This document shows, in pieces, positions 40,454-49,504 of a stretch of DNA of 64,000 bases (position 1 is the first letter of the stretch; each line of letters opens with the position of its first letter). Source of the stretch: Sulfitobacter sp. CW3 (GTDB lineage Bacteria; Pseudomonadota; Alphaproteobacteria; Rhodobacterales; Rhodobacteraceae); NCBI RefSeq assembly GCF_019392245.1, contig NZ_JAHXRL010000003.1:310001-374000 (forward strand), written 5' to 3'. The notes beneath the pieces were generated by a model. It searched no databases. It was not told where the DNA came from and was given only the letters and a program-made list of their open reading frames with translations. Both the position numbers and the translations under genes were made by a program.

Positions 40454-41731
40454 TTAGAGGTTTGGGTAAATGGGGAAGCGGGCGCAGAGCGCTTCGACTT
40501 CGGCTTTTACCTTGGCTTCGACGTCTGCGTTGCCTTCGGCACCATTGGCGGCAAGGCCATCGACGACTTCGATAATCCAATCGGCGACCTGGCGGAATTC
40601 AGCCTCGCCAAAACCACGGGTTGTGGCGGCGGGGGAGCCAAGGCGAATGCCCGATGTGATCGTTGGCTTTTCCGGGTCGAAAGGCACACCGTTTTTGTTG
40701 CAGGTGATATGCGCGCGGCCAAGAGCCTTGTCCACTATATTACCTGTGACGCCTTTGGGGCGCAGATCGACCAGAACGACATGGGTGTCGGTGCCGTGGG
40801 TTACGGTGTCGAGCCCGCCTTTGATCAACTGATCGCTTAGCGCTTGGGCGTTTGCGATGACTTGTTTGATGTAGGTTTTGAATTCGGGCTGCAGGGCTTC
40901 GCCAAAGGCGACGGCTTTGGCCGCGATGACATGCATCAACGGGCCACCTTGGATGCCGGGGAAAATGGCGGAGTTGAATTTCTTTGCCAGCGCCTCGTCA
41001 TTGGTGAGGATCATGCCACCGCGGGGCCCGCGCAGGGTTTTGTGGGTTGTTGTCGTGGCAACATGTGCGTGCGGGAAGGGCGAGGGGTGTTCGCCGGCTG
41101 CTACCAGACCTGCGAAATGGGCCATGTCCACGTGCAGATACGCGCCGACCATATCGGCGATCTCGCGCATGCGTTTGAAATCAATCTGGCGTGGGATGGC
41201 GGAGCCGCCGGCGATGATCATTTTGGGCTGGTGTTCTTTTGCGAGCGCTTCGACTTGATCGTAGTCGAGCAGGTTGTCCTGTTTGCGCACGCCGTATTGG
41301 ATGGCGTTGAACCATTTGCCTGACTGGTTCGGCTTGGCACCATGTGTAAGGTGGCCACCTGCGTCGAGGCTCATCCCGAGGATCGTGTCGCCGGGCTGCA
41401 AGAGGGCCTGAAACACGCCTTGGTTTGCCTGCGAGCCGGAGTTTGGTTGCACGTTGGCAAAGCCGCAGCCAAAGAGTTCTTTTGCGCGGTCAATGGCCAG
41501 GTTTTCCGCGACATCGACGAATTCGCACCCGCCGTAATAGCGACGGCCCGGATAGCCTTCGGCGTATTTGTTGGTCATCACCGAGCCTTGCGCTTCCATT
41601 ACGGCAGCAGAGACGATGTTTTCGGAGGCAATCAATTCGATTTCGCTGCGCTGGCGGCCCAGCTCGTCTGAAATGGAGCCGAAAATTGCGGGGTCTGCTT
41701 GCGACAAGGTCTTAGTGAAGAAACCGGACAT
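40454..41731 (-). CDS. glyA: Serine hydroxymethyltransferase
   Basis: GlyA interconverts serine and glycine and loads one-carbon units onto tetrahydrofolate, using PLP. It has 425 residues from ATG 41731 (MSGFFTKTL). Signatures are [11 protein letters not shown], the active-site lysine in [16 protein letters not shown], and the C-terminal [17 protein letters not shown]. The longer open frame to 41941 is a false extension over the nadK leader. It is divergent from nadK over a 168-bp gap. Confidence 0.97.
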   Translation of the reverse strand: MSGFFTKTLSQADPAIFGSISDELGRQRSEIELIASENIVSAAVMEAQGSVMTNKYAEGYPGRRYYGGCEFVDVAENLAIDRAKELFGCGFANVQPNSGSQANQGVFQALLQPGDTILGMSLDAGGHLTHGAKPNQSGKWFNAIQYGVRKQDNLLDYDQVEALAKEHQPKMIIAGGSAIPRQIDFKRMREIADMVGAYLHVDMAHFAGLVAAGEHPSPFPHAHVATTTTHKTLRGPRGGMILTNDEALAKKFNSAIFPGIQGGPLMHVIAAKAVAFGEALQPEFKTYIKQVIANAQALSDQLIKGGLDTVTHGTDTHVVLVDLRPKGVTGNIVDKALGRAHITCNKNGVPFDPEKPTITSGIRLGSPAATTRGFGEAEFRQVADWIIEVVDGLAANGAEGNADVEAKVKAEVEALCARFPIYPNL

Positions 41732-41899
41732 TTGGTGTTCCTTTTGAAAGGGTATGAATTGCGCGTTGTCTATCTCAAACCGTTGGCGGCGTGAAGGTCG
41801 TATTCCGCCGGGCTGGGCGACATAAACGGCAAAGCTGGTAGAGCGGTGGATAATGTGGTTCTTTCGCGTCAGAATATCCCCGATTGGAAACTTGTGCCC

Positions 41900-42655
41900 A
41901 TGAAAATCGCCTTTACCGCCAGCCGTGCCGACGTCGCCCAAGCCGCTTTGCAGGCGTTAGGTACGCAGTATGGCAATGTGCCCGCGTCCGAGGCCGAGGT
42001 GATTGTGGCGCTGGGTGGTGACGGTTTTATGTTGCAAACCTTGCATGATACGCAGTCGTTGAAGGTGCCGGTTTATGGGATGAACCGCGGCACCATCGGG
42101 TTTTTGATGAACGAATACGCCGAGGACACGCTGATCGAGCGGTTGGATGCAGCTGAGGAAGCCGTGATTAACCCGTTGGTCATGGTTGCGACCCATGCGG
42201 ATGGCACCACGTCGATGGGATTGGCACTGAACGAGGTGGCGTTGCTGCGCGAGGGGCCGCAAGCCGCAAAGCTGCGGATCAGCGTTGACGGGCGCGTGCG
42301 CATGGAAGAGCTGGTCTGTGACGGCGCGCTTTTGGCAACGCCTGCCGGGTCGACGGCGTATAATTATTCAGCCCACGGGCCGATCTTGCCGATCGGGGCG
42401 GATGTGCTGGCGCTTACCGCTGTTGCAGCTTTCCGGCCTAGACGATGGCGCGGCGCGCTATTGCCGAAAACCGCGACGGTGCGTTTTGATGTGCTCGAGC
42501 CGGAAAAGCGGCCTGTGATGGCCGACGCCGATGGCATTTCCCATCGCCATGTCGTGTCGGTCGAGATCAGATCAGATCCGACGATTTCGCACAGCATCCT
42601 GTTTGATCCGGGCCACGGTCTGGAAGAGCGGCTGATCAGCGAGCAGTTCACCTGA
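41900..42655 (+). CDS. nadK: NAD kinase
   Basis: A 251-residue NAD kinase that phosphorylates NAD to NADP with ATP. The GGDG motif is in [13 protein letters not shown], and [12 protein letters not shown] and [20 protein letters not shown] follow. I start at ATG 41900 (MKIAFTASR); a frame opening at 41846 adds 18 unsupported residues. It is divergent from glyA and lies 112 bp before csbD. Confidence 0.95.
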   Translation: MKIAFTASRADVAQAALQALGTQYGNVPASEAEVIVALGGDGFMLQTLHDTQSLKVPVYGMNRGTIGFLMNEYAEDTLIERLDAAEEAVINPLVMVATHADGTTSMGLALNEVALLREGPQAAKLRISVDGRVRMEELVCDGALLATPAGSTAYNYSAHGPILPIGADVLALTAVAAFRPRRWRGALLPKTATVRFDVLEPEKRPVMADADGISHRHVVSVEIRSDPTISHSILFDPGHGLEERLISEQFT

Positions 42656-42672
42656 GGCGACCCCATTTTGTA

Positions 42673-42698
42673 GGGAACAAAATCAGCGGCGGCACGTT
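42673..42698 (+). promoter_or_regulatory. GGAAC-N16-CGTT promoter-like site before csbD
   Basis: GGGAAC (42673-42678), 16 bp, CGTT (42695-42698). This is the pattern of the alphaproteobacterial EcfG general-stress sigma factor. A leader hairpin (GAGACACC 42716-42723 with GGTGTTTC 42729-42736) follows, and csbD starts at 42767. Confidence 0.55.
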
Positions 42699-42766
42699 TG
42701 ATTAATGAGACGCAAGAGACACCCTGATGGTGTTTCAAGCGCCGCTAATCATGATGGAGAACCGCT

Positions 42767-42967
42767 ATGAATTGGGATACAGTCAAAGGCAACTGGAAGC
42801 AGATGACCGGTAAAATCAAAGAAGAATGGGGCGATCTGACGGATGATGATCTGACCGAGGCCGCAGGCGAACGCGACCAACTGGTTGGTAAAATCCAAGC
42901 CAAATACGGCATCGCCAAAGAAGAAGCCGAAAAGCAAGTCGACAACTTTATGGCTAAGCACAAATAA
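42767..42967 (+). CDS. CsbD-family stress protein
   Basis: A 66-residue small CsbD-like protein: NWDTVKGNWKQMTGKIKEEWGDLTDDDL, then a charged helix ending DNFMAKHK. CsbD proteins are induced by general stress in several bacteria; function is unknown. ATGGAGAA is the ribosome site. It has a possible EcfG-type promoter before it and a strong terminator after it, so it is its own transcript. Confidence 0.92.
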   Translation: MNWDTVKGNWKQMTGKIKEEWGDLTDDDLTEAAGERDQLVGKIQAKYGIAKEEAEKQVDNFMAKHK

Positions 42968-42986
42968 GCTGATTTGATTGAAGCGG

Positions 42987-43015
42987 AAAAGCGGTCCTGC
43001 GGGGCCGCTTTTTTT
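42987..43015 (+). terminator. csbD terminator
   Basis: AAAAGCGGTCC, loop TGCG, GGGCCGCTTTTTTT: a stem with one G-T pair and a long T-run. Confidence 0.9.
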
Positions 43016-43029
43016 ATGCCACCCTGACG

Positions 43030-43272
43030 CTAGATCAGAAAATACCGCGCGATACCGTACACATAAAGCGCCGAGAACATGATATTGAGGTATTTCAGCT
43101 GTGGTTCGGTCCGCAGCCAGCCGCAGTACACCCATATCAGGCAAAACGGCAGGCTGAACAGCATCGCCGCCAATTGCCAACCTTGTACCAAACTGATTGT
43201 GCTGAAGATGCCCAGACCGACCGCAATCCATTTCAACTGCTGCTCAAAGGCCGCAAGTCGTAAAAGTATCAT
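43030..43272 (-). CDS. Small membrane protein (possibly DUF6552)
   Basis: An 80-residue hydrophobic protein with about two or three membrane helices. It begins MILLRLAAFEQQLKWIAVGLG and contains FCLIWVYCGWLRTEPQLKYLNI. I believe similar short proteins of this pattern are common in Rhodobacteraceae and may be listed as DUF6552, but I am not certain of the family name. Convergent with csbD. Confidence 0.7.
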   Translation of the reverse strand: MILLRLAAFEQQLKWIAVGLGIFSTISLVQGWQLAAMLFSLPFCLIWVYCGWLRTEPQLKYLNIMFSALYVYGIARYFLI

Positions 43273-43460
43273 CGTAAAAGCTCTCTGGAAACCAGCGCCG
43301 TGAACCCGGCGATCTGATGCAGTTTTTGTAATCGAACGGGTTTAAGATCGCAATAACGGTTTTCTGGTGGCTGTGGGGGCAGGTCCTTGCAAAAATGCGC
43401 ATAGGGGCTGTTACCGAAGTACCCTTGGGAAAAAGGGCTGCAATGAGCCTGCTTTATAGG

Positions 43461-44117
43461 TCACTCAACGAGCGACAATATAGCCTCCAGCCTATCGACA
43501 ACCGTGTCCGCCCCAACGTCATACAAGCGTTGAGCGTGCCCGTCTGTGCAATGGGACCCGCCGGTAAAACCTATGCAGGTCATACCCGCAGACTTAGCGG
43601 CTGTGACACCTGCAACGCTATCTTCAACGACGATACAGCGCGATGGAGAAGTCTTCATCTTTCCTGCGGCATATAAGAAAATATCAGGGTGCGGCTTTCC
43701 CTTTTTAACCAACCTTGTTGAGAAGATATTCGGGTACATCAGCTCGTACATTTCGGTCTCGATTAGCCCTAGCGCCAGTTTCGCAGGTGCTGCTGATGAT
43801 GCGATGCATTTGGCTGTTTTCAAAGAGGACAGAAGAGTTTTTGCACCGCTGATCGGTTGTAGTTCAGTTCTGTATTTCCCAATCACTTCTTTCTTTATCT
43901 CGGATCTAAAATCGGCGGGCAGGCTCTTTCCAATTTCAGCGGTAAGAGCCGCATCGACAGCCTCATTCGGCATGCCTGCAAAGCGCCTTGCGACCTCTTC
44001 TGTCGTGATTTCATATCCGAAACGGGTGTAAGCTTCGGCATCTGCACGACATGCTATCATCTCACTGTCGAGAAGCACCCCATCACAATCGAAAATCACG
44101 AGATCAAATTTAGTCAT
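43461..44117 (-). CDS. HAD-superfamily hydrolase (beta-phosphoglucomutase-like group)
   Basis: A 218-residue HAD hydrolase with cap type C1. Motif I is VIFDCDGVLLDSE, motif II is ASSAAP in place of SNS, lysine is in KKGKPHPDIF, and motif IV is VVEDSVAGVTAAKSAG. It may act on a sugar phosphate. Its GC content is visibly lower than that of its neighbours, so it may be a recent arrival. It lies downstream of prpE on the same strand. Confidence 0.87.
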   Translation of the reverse strand: MTKFDLVIFDCDGVLLDSEMIACRADAEAYTRFGYEITTEEVARRFAGMPNEAVDAALTAEIGKSLPADFRSEIKKEVIGKYRTELQPISGAKTLLSSLKTAKCIASSAAPAKLALGLIETEMYELMYPNIFSTRLVKKGKPHPDIFLYAAGKMKTSPSRCIVVEDSVAGVTAAKSAGMTCIGFTGGSHCTDGHAQRLYDVGADTVVDRLEAILSLVE

Positions 44118-44178
44118 TTTTTGGCGTAGCCCCAGAGGAAGTTGAACCTAATGGGGCAGGGATAGTGCGTAAACTGAA

Positions 44179-44201
44179 CGGCGGCAATGTCTGCACCGCC
44201 G
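44179..44201 (-). terminator. Likely prpE terminator
   Basis: CGGCGG (44179-44184) pairs with CCGCCG (44196-44201) around an 11-nt loop; on the minus strand it is followed by TTCAGTTTA. It lies 48 nt after the prpE stop. Confidence 0.5.
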
Positions 44202-44248
44202 CTCTTACTCCCCTAAGCGCACTGCTCCAAAAGCAAGGAGCCCATCCA

Positions 44249-46141
44249 TCAGTCCTTTGCGTAGCCGATTGTCTGAAGCGCCGCTTTGATCTCGTCCAGA
44301 ATGGCGGGGTCGTCGATGGTAGCGGGCAGTTTGAAGGGTTCCCCATCCGCGATTTTGACCATGGTGGCGCGCAGGATTTTGCCCGATCGCGTCTTGGGCA
44401 GGCGGTCCACAACGAGGGTCATCTTGTAGGCGGCCACCGGGCCGATCTGGTCGCGCACCATCTGAACGCATTCGGCGGCGATATCGCTGTGCGGGCGGTT
44501 CACGCCTTTGGACAGGCAAACGAAACCCATCGGCGCTTGGCCTTTTAGCGCGTCGCTGACACCGATCACGGCGCACTCGGCCACATCGGGGTGGGCGGCC
44601 AGGACTTCCTCCATCGCGCCGGTGGACAGGCGGTGACCCGCGACGTTGATCACGTCATCTGTGCGCGCCATGATATACAGATAGCCATCTTCGTCGATCA
44701 TCCCCGCATCGCCGGTCTCGTAATATCCGGGATAGGTGGTCAGATAGCTTTTGCGGAACCGGTCTTCGGCGTTCCAAAGCGTCGGCAGGGTGCCGGGGGG
44801 CAGGGGCAGCTTGATCGCGATGGACCCAAGGGTGCCTGCGGGCTGCGGATGGCCTGCTTCGTCCAGAATTTGCACGTCATAGCCGGGCATCGGCACGGTG
44901 GGGGATCCGACCTTGACCGGCAGGGCCTCGAGCCCGGCGGGGTTGCCCGCGATGGTGAACCCGGTTTCGGTCTGCCACCAGTGATCGTAGACCGGCACGC
45001 CCAGTTTTTCCTGCGCCCAGACAACGGTGTCAGGGTCCGCACGTTCGCCGGCCAGATACAAACCGCGCAGACTGGAAATATCGTATTTGCCGATTTCTAA
45101 GCCGTCTGGATCTTCGCGTTTGACAGCACGAATGGCCGTTGGCGCGGTAAAGAAACTGCGCACGTTGTGTTCCTGGATGATCCGCCAAAAGGTGCCTGCA
45201 TCGGGCGTGCCGACCGGCTTGCCCTCGAACACAATCGTTGTGTTGCCGTGGATCAACGGACCATAGCAGATATAGCTGTGCCCTACGACCCAGCCGACGT
45301 CGGACGCGGCCCAGAAGACATCGCCGGGATCGACGTTATAAATGTTTTTCATCGTCCAGTTCAGCGCCACCAGATGGCCGGCGGTGTGGCGTACCACGCC
45401 CTTGGGCGCGCCGGTGGTGCCAGACGTATACAGGATATAGGCGGGGTGGTTGCCGTCGACGGGAACGCAATCCGCGGGGGCAACGCCATCTTGGGCCGCG
45501 TGCCAATCCAGATCACGACCGGGGATCAGATCGCAGGGGGATTGGTCGCGTTGCAGGATCATGCAGAAATCAGGCTTGTGATCGGCCTGCTCGATAGCGC
45601 TGTCCAGCAGGGGCTTGTACTGAACGATACGGTTGGGTTCCAACCCGCAGGACGCGGCAAGGATCGCCTTGGGCGTGCAGTCATTGATCCGCACGGCCAG
45701 TTCGTGCGCTGCGAAACCACCAAAGACAACGGAATGCACCGCGCCGATCCGGGCGCAGGCCAGCATCGCCTCCAGCGCCTCGGGGACCATGGGCATATAG
45801 ATGATGACGCGGTCGCCTTTGGTCACGCCATTGGCCTGCAACGCGCCTGCAACGGCGGCCACACGAGTTTGCAGTTCGGCGAATGTGATCTTGGTCTGGG
45901 TGCCGGTGATGGGGCTGTCGTGGATGATCGCCACCTGATCGGCGCGGCCGTTTTCAACATGGCGATCAACAGCGTTATAACAGCCGTTCACCTTGGCGTC
46001 GGCGAACCATTCATAAAGACCGTTGCCCTTGTCGAACATCGCTTGGGTTGGTGCCTGATCCCAGTCAATCGTTTTTGCTTGGTCCAGCCAATAGGCCTCT
46101 GGATTGTCCTGCCAGTTTTTATAGGTGTCCTGATATCCCAT
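44249..46141 (-). CDS. prpE: Propionate-CoA ligase (acetyl-CoA synthetase-like)
   Basis: A 630-residue ANL-superfamily enzyme that makes propionyl-CoA (or another short acyl-CoA) from acid, ATP and CoA. The N-terminal ACAS_N domain, the ATP loop YILYTSGTTGAPKGVV near residue 240, the WWQTETGF motif and the C-terminal catalytic lysine in KTRSGKILR are present. The length and the ending resemble PrpE rather than Acs. No prpBCD genes are adjacent. It is preceded by a 274-bp gap holding the short basic gene's promoter region. Confidence 0.9.
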   Translation of the reverse strand: MGYQDTYKNWQDNPEAYWLDQAKTIDWDQAPTQAMFDKGNGLYEWFADAKVNGCYNAVDRHVENGRADQVAIIHDSPITGTQTKITFAELQTRVAAVAGALQANGVTKGDRVIIYMPMVPEALEAMLACARIGAVHSVVFGGFAAHELAVRINDCTPKAILAASCGLEPNRIVQYKPLLDSAIEQADHKPDFCMILQRDQSPCDLIPGRDLDWHAAQDGVAPADCVPVDGNHPAYILYTSGTTGAPKGVVRHTAGHLVALNWTMKNIYNVDPGDVFWAASDVGWVVGHSYICYGPLIHGNTTIVFEGKPVGTPDAGTFWRIIQEHNVRSFFTAPTAIRAVKREDPDGLEIGKYDISSLRGLYLAGERADPDTVVWAQEKLGVPVYDHWWQTETGFTIAGNPAGLEALPVKVGSPTVPMPGYDVQILDEAGHPQPAGTLGSIAIKLPLPPGTLPTLWNAEDRFRKSYLTTYPGYYETGDAGMIDEDGYLYIMARTDDVINVAGHRLSTGAMEEVLAAHPDVAECAVIGVSDALKGQAPMGFVCLSKGVNRPHSDIAAECVQMVRDQIGPVAAYKMTLVVDRLPKTRSGKILRATMVKIADGEPFKLPATIDDPAILDEIKAALQTIGYAKD

Positions 46142-46415
46142 GTGCGGCTCCCTCCCGTGATCGCTTGGTCCTTTTGTTAGGGCACAGTTGCGGGGCAGGG
46201 CAAGGTTCTTGCTGGATTAGGCCGCCATTGTGAAAGAAAATTTACAGGCTTTGACAGGGCGGGGTTGAATGTCTTTACAAATAATCGCGATCTTCGATGT
46301 CGAAAACAGACGCATTTGTCGAATATGGACCAGCACTGGCCCCGGCGTTCAGCTAGCTTGATGGGTAGGGGTCGTATTCCACTGGCCCCCCGTCTTTAAT
46401 CAAAGGTTTAGGACA

Positions 46416-46544
46416 ATGGGTGACAAGATCGCCAACAAAAAGAAAAAGGCCAAAGCTGACGCGCGGCCTGCCAAACAGCCAATCGCAGCAATGGCTGATA
46501 TCAAACCGATTTTTGCAGCCAAGGGTGGTAAATCTGCAAAATAA
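46416..46544 (+). CDS. 42-residue lysine-rich protein
   Basis: A short gene of 43 codons including stop. The protein begins MGDKIANKKKKAKADARPAK and ends MADIKPIFAAKGGKSAK. Ribosome site AGGA (46410-46413) and a GC-rich terminator bracket it, so it looks like a real expressed unit. It is divergent from prpE. The function is unknown; the strong positive charge might suit nucleic-acid or ribosome contact. Confidence 0.65.
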   Translation: MGDKIANKKKKAKADARPAKQPIAAMADIKPIFAAKGGKSAK

Positions 46545-46567
46545 ACCGGACTGATCGAGGATATGCA

Positions 46568-46593
46568 CGCCGCCCCAAACCGGGCGGCGTTTG
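46568..46593 (+). terminator. Terminator after the 42-residue gene
   Basis: CGCCGCCC (46568-46575), loop CAAACC, GGGCGGCG (46582-46589), then TTTGTCGTTT. It lies between the small gene and the convergent maeB. Confidence 0.8.
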
Positions 46594-46604
46594 TCGTTTC
46601 AGGC

Positions 46605-48878
46605 TTAACCGTATTCGGTGACCGGGGTCCCTGCAATCGCGCCGACGTTCAGCAAACCGCGTGCGGTAATCGACGACGATACGATATGCGCGCGGTTGCC
46701 CATGCCCATCAGGATCGGCCCGACCTCTAGCCCGCCGCCCTTGATCTTGAGGATGTTACGCACGCCCGAGGCCGCATCTGCATGGGCAAAGACCAGCACA
46801 TTCGCGGCCCCTTCCATCCGGTTGGACGGTAGTAGACGATTGCGCAATTCCGCATCAAGCGCGGTGTCGATGTTCATCTCGCCCTCATAGCAGAAATCGT
46901 GGCTGCCCTCGTCCAGCATGCGAATGGCGGCGCGCAAACGTTTGCCGCTGCCCTCGCCCTGATTGCCGAATTGGCTTTGCGAACAGAATGCGATTTTCGG
47001 TTCGATCCCGAAACGGCGCACGTGGCGGGCCGCACCAATCGCGATCTCGGCGATCTGTTCGGGGGTCGGATGCAGATGCACCTGCGTATCGGCGATAAAC
47101 AGTGGCCCATCTTCGAGGATCATCAATGACAATGCGCCATGCGGCCGCCTGCCATCGCGGCCCAAGACCTGTTCGATATAGTTCATGTGCCAGCGGAATT
47201 CACCGAAAGTGCCACAGATCAGACTGTCCGCTTCCTCGCGGTAGACCATGACCGCGCCGATTGCGGTGGTGTTAGTGCGCATGATCGCGCGGGCAATATC
47301 GGGCGACACGCCACGGCGCGCCATGAGGTGGTGATAGGTCTCCCAATAATCGCGGTAGCGTGGGTCATTCTCGGGGTTCACCAGATCGACGGATTCGCCC
47401 AGCTTGATGGTCAGGCCGGCCTTTTCAATGCGCCGTTCGATGACTTCGGGGCGGCCAATCAGGATCGGGCGTTCGCTGGTTTCCTCGACCATGGCTTGGG
47501 CGGCACGCAATACACGCTCGTCCTCGCCTTCGGCAAAGACGATACGGCGCGGGGCGGCGCGCGCGGCCTCGAATACCGGGCGCATCAGAAGGGCGGATTT
47601 GAACACCGAGCTGTCCAACTTGTGGCGGTAGGCGTCCAGATCTTCGATCGGGCGGGTCGCCACGCCGGTCTCCATCGCGGCCTTGGCCACAGCCGAGGAC
47701 ACAACACCAATCAGGCGCGGGTCGAACGGTTTGGGGATCAGGTAATCCGCGCCAAATGTCAGCTGTTCGCCCTGATAGGCGGCGGCGGCCTCGGCAGAGG
47801 TGGTGGCACGCGCAAGGGCGGCAATGCCGTCAATACAGGCGATCTTCATCTCGTCGTTGATGGTGGTGGCCCCGACATCCAACGCACCGCGAAAGATGAA
47901 CGGAAAGCACAGCACGTTATTGACCTGATTGGGGAAATCCGACCGGCCTGTTGCAATAATCGCATCGGGTGCCACGGCACGGACAAGGTCGGGCATGATT
48001 TCAGGGGTCGGGTTTGCGAGGGCAAAGACAATCGGCCGGGGGGCCATTTTCTGAACCAGTTCAGGGGTCAGGACACCGGGACCGGACAGACCAAGAAACA
48101 GATCAGCCCCGTCAATGACATCGGCCAAATGCCGCAGATCGGATTTTTGCGCATATTCGGTTTTGATCGGGTTCATGTCGATTTCGCGGCCTTCATAGAC
48201 CAGACCGTGAATGTCGCAAAGCCAGACGTTTTCACGTTTAACGCCCAATTTCAGCAACATGTTGAGGCACGCAATACCCGCCGCCCCGCCACCGGTTGAA
48301 ACGATTTTGATGTCTTCGAATTTCTTTTTGGCCACAAAAAGCGCGTTCTTGACGGCGGCACCTACGACGATGGCTGTGCCGTGCTGGTCGTCATGAAAGA
48401 CAGGAATGTTCATCCGCTCGCGGCAGATTCTCTCGACCGTAAAGCAATCAGGGGCTTTGATGTCTTCGAGGTTAATGGCCCCAAAAGTGGGTTCCAGCGC
48501 GCAGACCAGTTCAGCCAGTTTTTCAGGATCGTTTTCGTTCAGTTCGATGTCAAAGCAGTCGATGTTGGCGAATTTCTTGAACAGGACGGCTTTGCCCTCC
48601 ATCACCGGTTTGGAGGCCAACGCACCGATGTTGCCCAAGCCTAAAACGGCCGTACCATTGGTGACCACGCCGACCAGATTGGCGCGGGTAGTATAGAGCG
48701 CGGCCGTTGACGGGTCTGATTTGATCTCGAGGCAGGCCTCGGCGACGCCGGGCGAATAGGCACGGGCCAGATCACGACCATTGGCCAACGGCTTGGTCGC
48801 GCGGATTTCCAGCTTTCCGGGTTTTGGAAAGGCGTGATAATCAAGCGCAGCTTGGCGCAGGTTGGGCGCATCGGTCAT
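46605..48878 (-). CDS. maeB: NADP-dependent malic enzyme with phosphotransacetylase-like domain
   Basis: A 757-residue hybrid malic enzyme that decarboxylates malate to pyruvate, making NADPH. The N-terminal catalytic part has [22 protein letters not shown] and the dinucleotide-type [11 protein letters not shown]. After about residue 440 comes a PTA-like domain ([17 protein letters not shown]..), which in family members regulates the enzyme rather than acting as PTA. I start at ATG 48878 ([12 protein letters not shown]); the longer frame to 49169 runs into cdd on the other strand. Confidence 0.95.
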   Translation of the reverse strand: MTDAPNLRQAALDYHAFPKPGKLEIRATKPLANGRDLARAYSPGVAEACLEIKSDPSTAALYTTRANLVGVVTNGTAVLGLGNIGALASKPVMEGKAVLFKKFANIDCFDIELNENDPEKLAELVCALEPTFGAINLEDIKAPDCFTVERICRERMNIPVFHDDQHGTAIVVGAAVKNALFVAKKKFEDIKIVSTGGGAAGIACLNMLLKLGVKRENVWLCDIHGLVYEGREIDMNPIKTEYAQKSDLRHLADVIDGADLFLGLSGPGVLTPELVQKMAPRPIVFALANPTPEIMPDLVRAVAPDAIIATGRSDFPNQVNNVLCFPFIFRGALDVGATTINDEMKIACIDGIAALARATTSAEAAAAYQGEQLTFGADYLIPKPFDPRLIGVVSSAVAKAAMETGVATRPIEDLDAYRHKLDSSVFKSALLMRPVFEAARAAPRRIVFAEGEDERVLRAAQAMVEETSERPILIGRPEVIERRIEKAGLTIKLGESVDLVNPENDPRYRDYWETYHHLMARRGVSPDIARAIMRTNTTAIGAVMVYREEADSLICGTFGEFRWHMNYIEQVLGRDGRRPHGALSLMILEDGPLFIADTQVHLHPTPEQIAEIAIGAARHVRRFGIEPKIAFCSQSQFGNQGEGSGKRLRAAIRMLDEGSHDFCYEGEMNIDTALDAELRNRLLPSNRMEGAANVLVFAHADAASGVRNILKIKGGGLEVGPILMGMGNRAHIVSSSITARGLLNVGAIAGTPVTEYG

Positions 48879-48973
48879 AATTTTAGGTCCTTTTGGCGAA
48901 TGGTTTAGCGTTAAACTATATTTTGGCCCGCGCCAACATGGCATTTGACGTGGCGTCGAAAAGCGACGGTGTT

Positions 48974-49033
48974 GGGGGCCAGCCCCCATCGCGGCAAGCC
49001 GCTCATCCCCCGGAGTTTTTCGGCAAAATGAAC
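48974..49033 (+). repeat. Dispersed intergenic hairpin repeat, copy A (before cdd)
   Basis: Hairpin I GGGGG-CCAG-CCCCC (48974-48987), hairpin II GCGG-CAAG-CCGC (48991-49002), then TCATCCCCCGGAGTTTTT and GGCAAAATGAAC. It lies 73 bp before cdd. Compared with copy B the second hairpin has changed C to T and G to A at paired places, keeping the stem. Confidence 0.8.
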
Positions 49034-49105
49034 GGTAAAGGTTTTTATTCTTTTGCCATCGCAACTTTGAGCAAAGCTTTTTATACTTTCGTGAACGGAG
49101 GCCCA

Positions 49106-49501
49106 ATGACACAAGATTTAAGAGACAAAGCCAGCGCGGTTCAGGCCAATGCCTATGCGCCCTATTCAAATTTCAAAGTGGGGGCGGCGCTGCGGGGGCT
49201 TTCTGGTGCGCTTTATGTGGGCTGCAACGTTGAGAATGTGGCCTATCCGGAGGGCACTTGTGCCGAGGCTGGTGCCATCGCGGCGATGGTGGCAGCAGGC
49301 GAAACAGAGTTTACCGAAGCCTATGTTATTGCGGGTAGCCCGATGCCAATCACCCCTTGCGGGGGCTGTCGGCAGAAGCTGGCTGAATTTGGTAAAGGCG
49401 ATGCGCGGGTCACCATGGCCACGCTTTCGGGTGTTGAAGAAGTCATGCCGCTGGCCGAGCTGTTGCCGGGGGCATTTGGCCGTGCCCATATGGAAACCTA
49501 G
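49106..49501 (+). CDS. cdd: Cytidine deaminase
   Basis: A 131-residue zinc enzyme that deaminates (deoxy)cytidine to (deoxy)uridine. The active site is TCAEAGAIAAM (Cys and catalytic Glu) and TPCGGCRQKLAEF (two zinc Cys). GGAGG stands before ATG 49106. It heads a salvage run cdd-deoA-deoB-upp. An in-frame opening at 48893 extends back through the repeat and is not used. Confidence 0.95.
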   Translation: MTQDLRDKASAVQANAYAPYSNFKVGAALRGLSGALYVGCNVENVAYPEGTCAEAGAIAAMVAAGETEFTEAYVIAGSPMPITPCGGCRQKLAEFGKGDARVTMATLSGVEEVMPLAELLPGAFGRAHMET

Positions 49502-49504
49502 CAC

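Noticed and set aside
41732..41899. Possible riboswitch between glyA and nadK
   Set aside because: I looked for glycine, SAM/SAH and folate riboswitch cores and saw none that fold convincingly by eye.
43273..43460. Gap checked for a tRNA remnant or attachment site beside the low-GC HAD gene
   Set aside because: No cloverleaf or direct-repeat pair could be made out.
47139..48299. 386-codon frame opposite maeB
   Set aside because: Shadow of the malic enzyme gene, with no motif.
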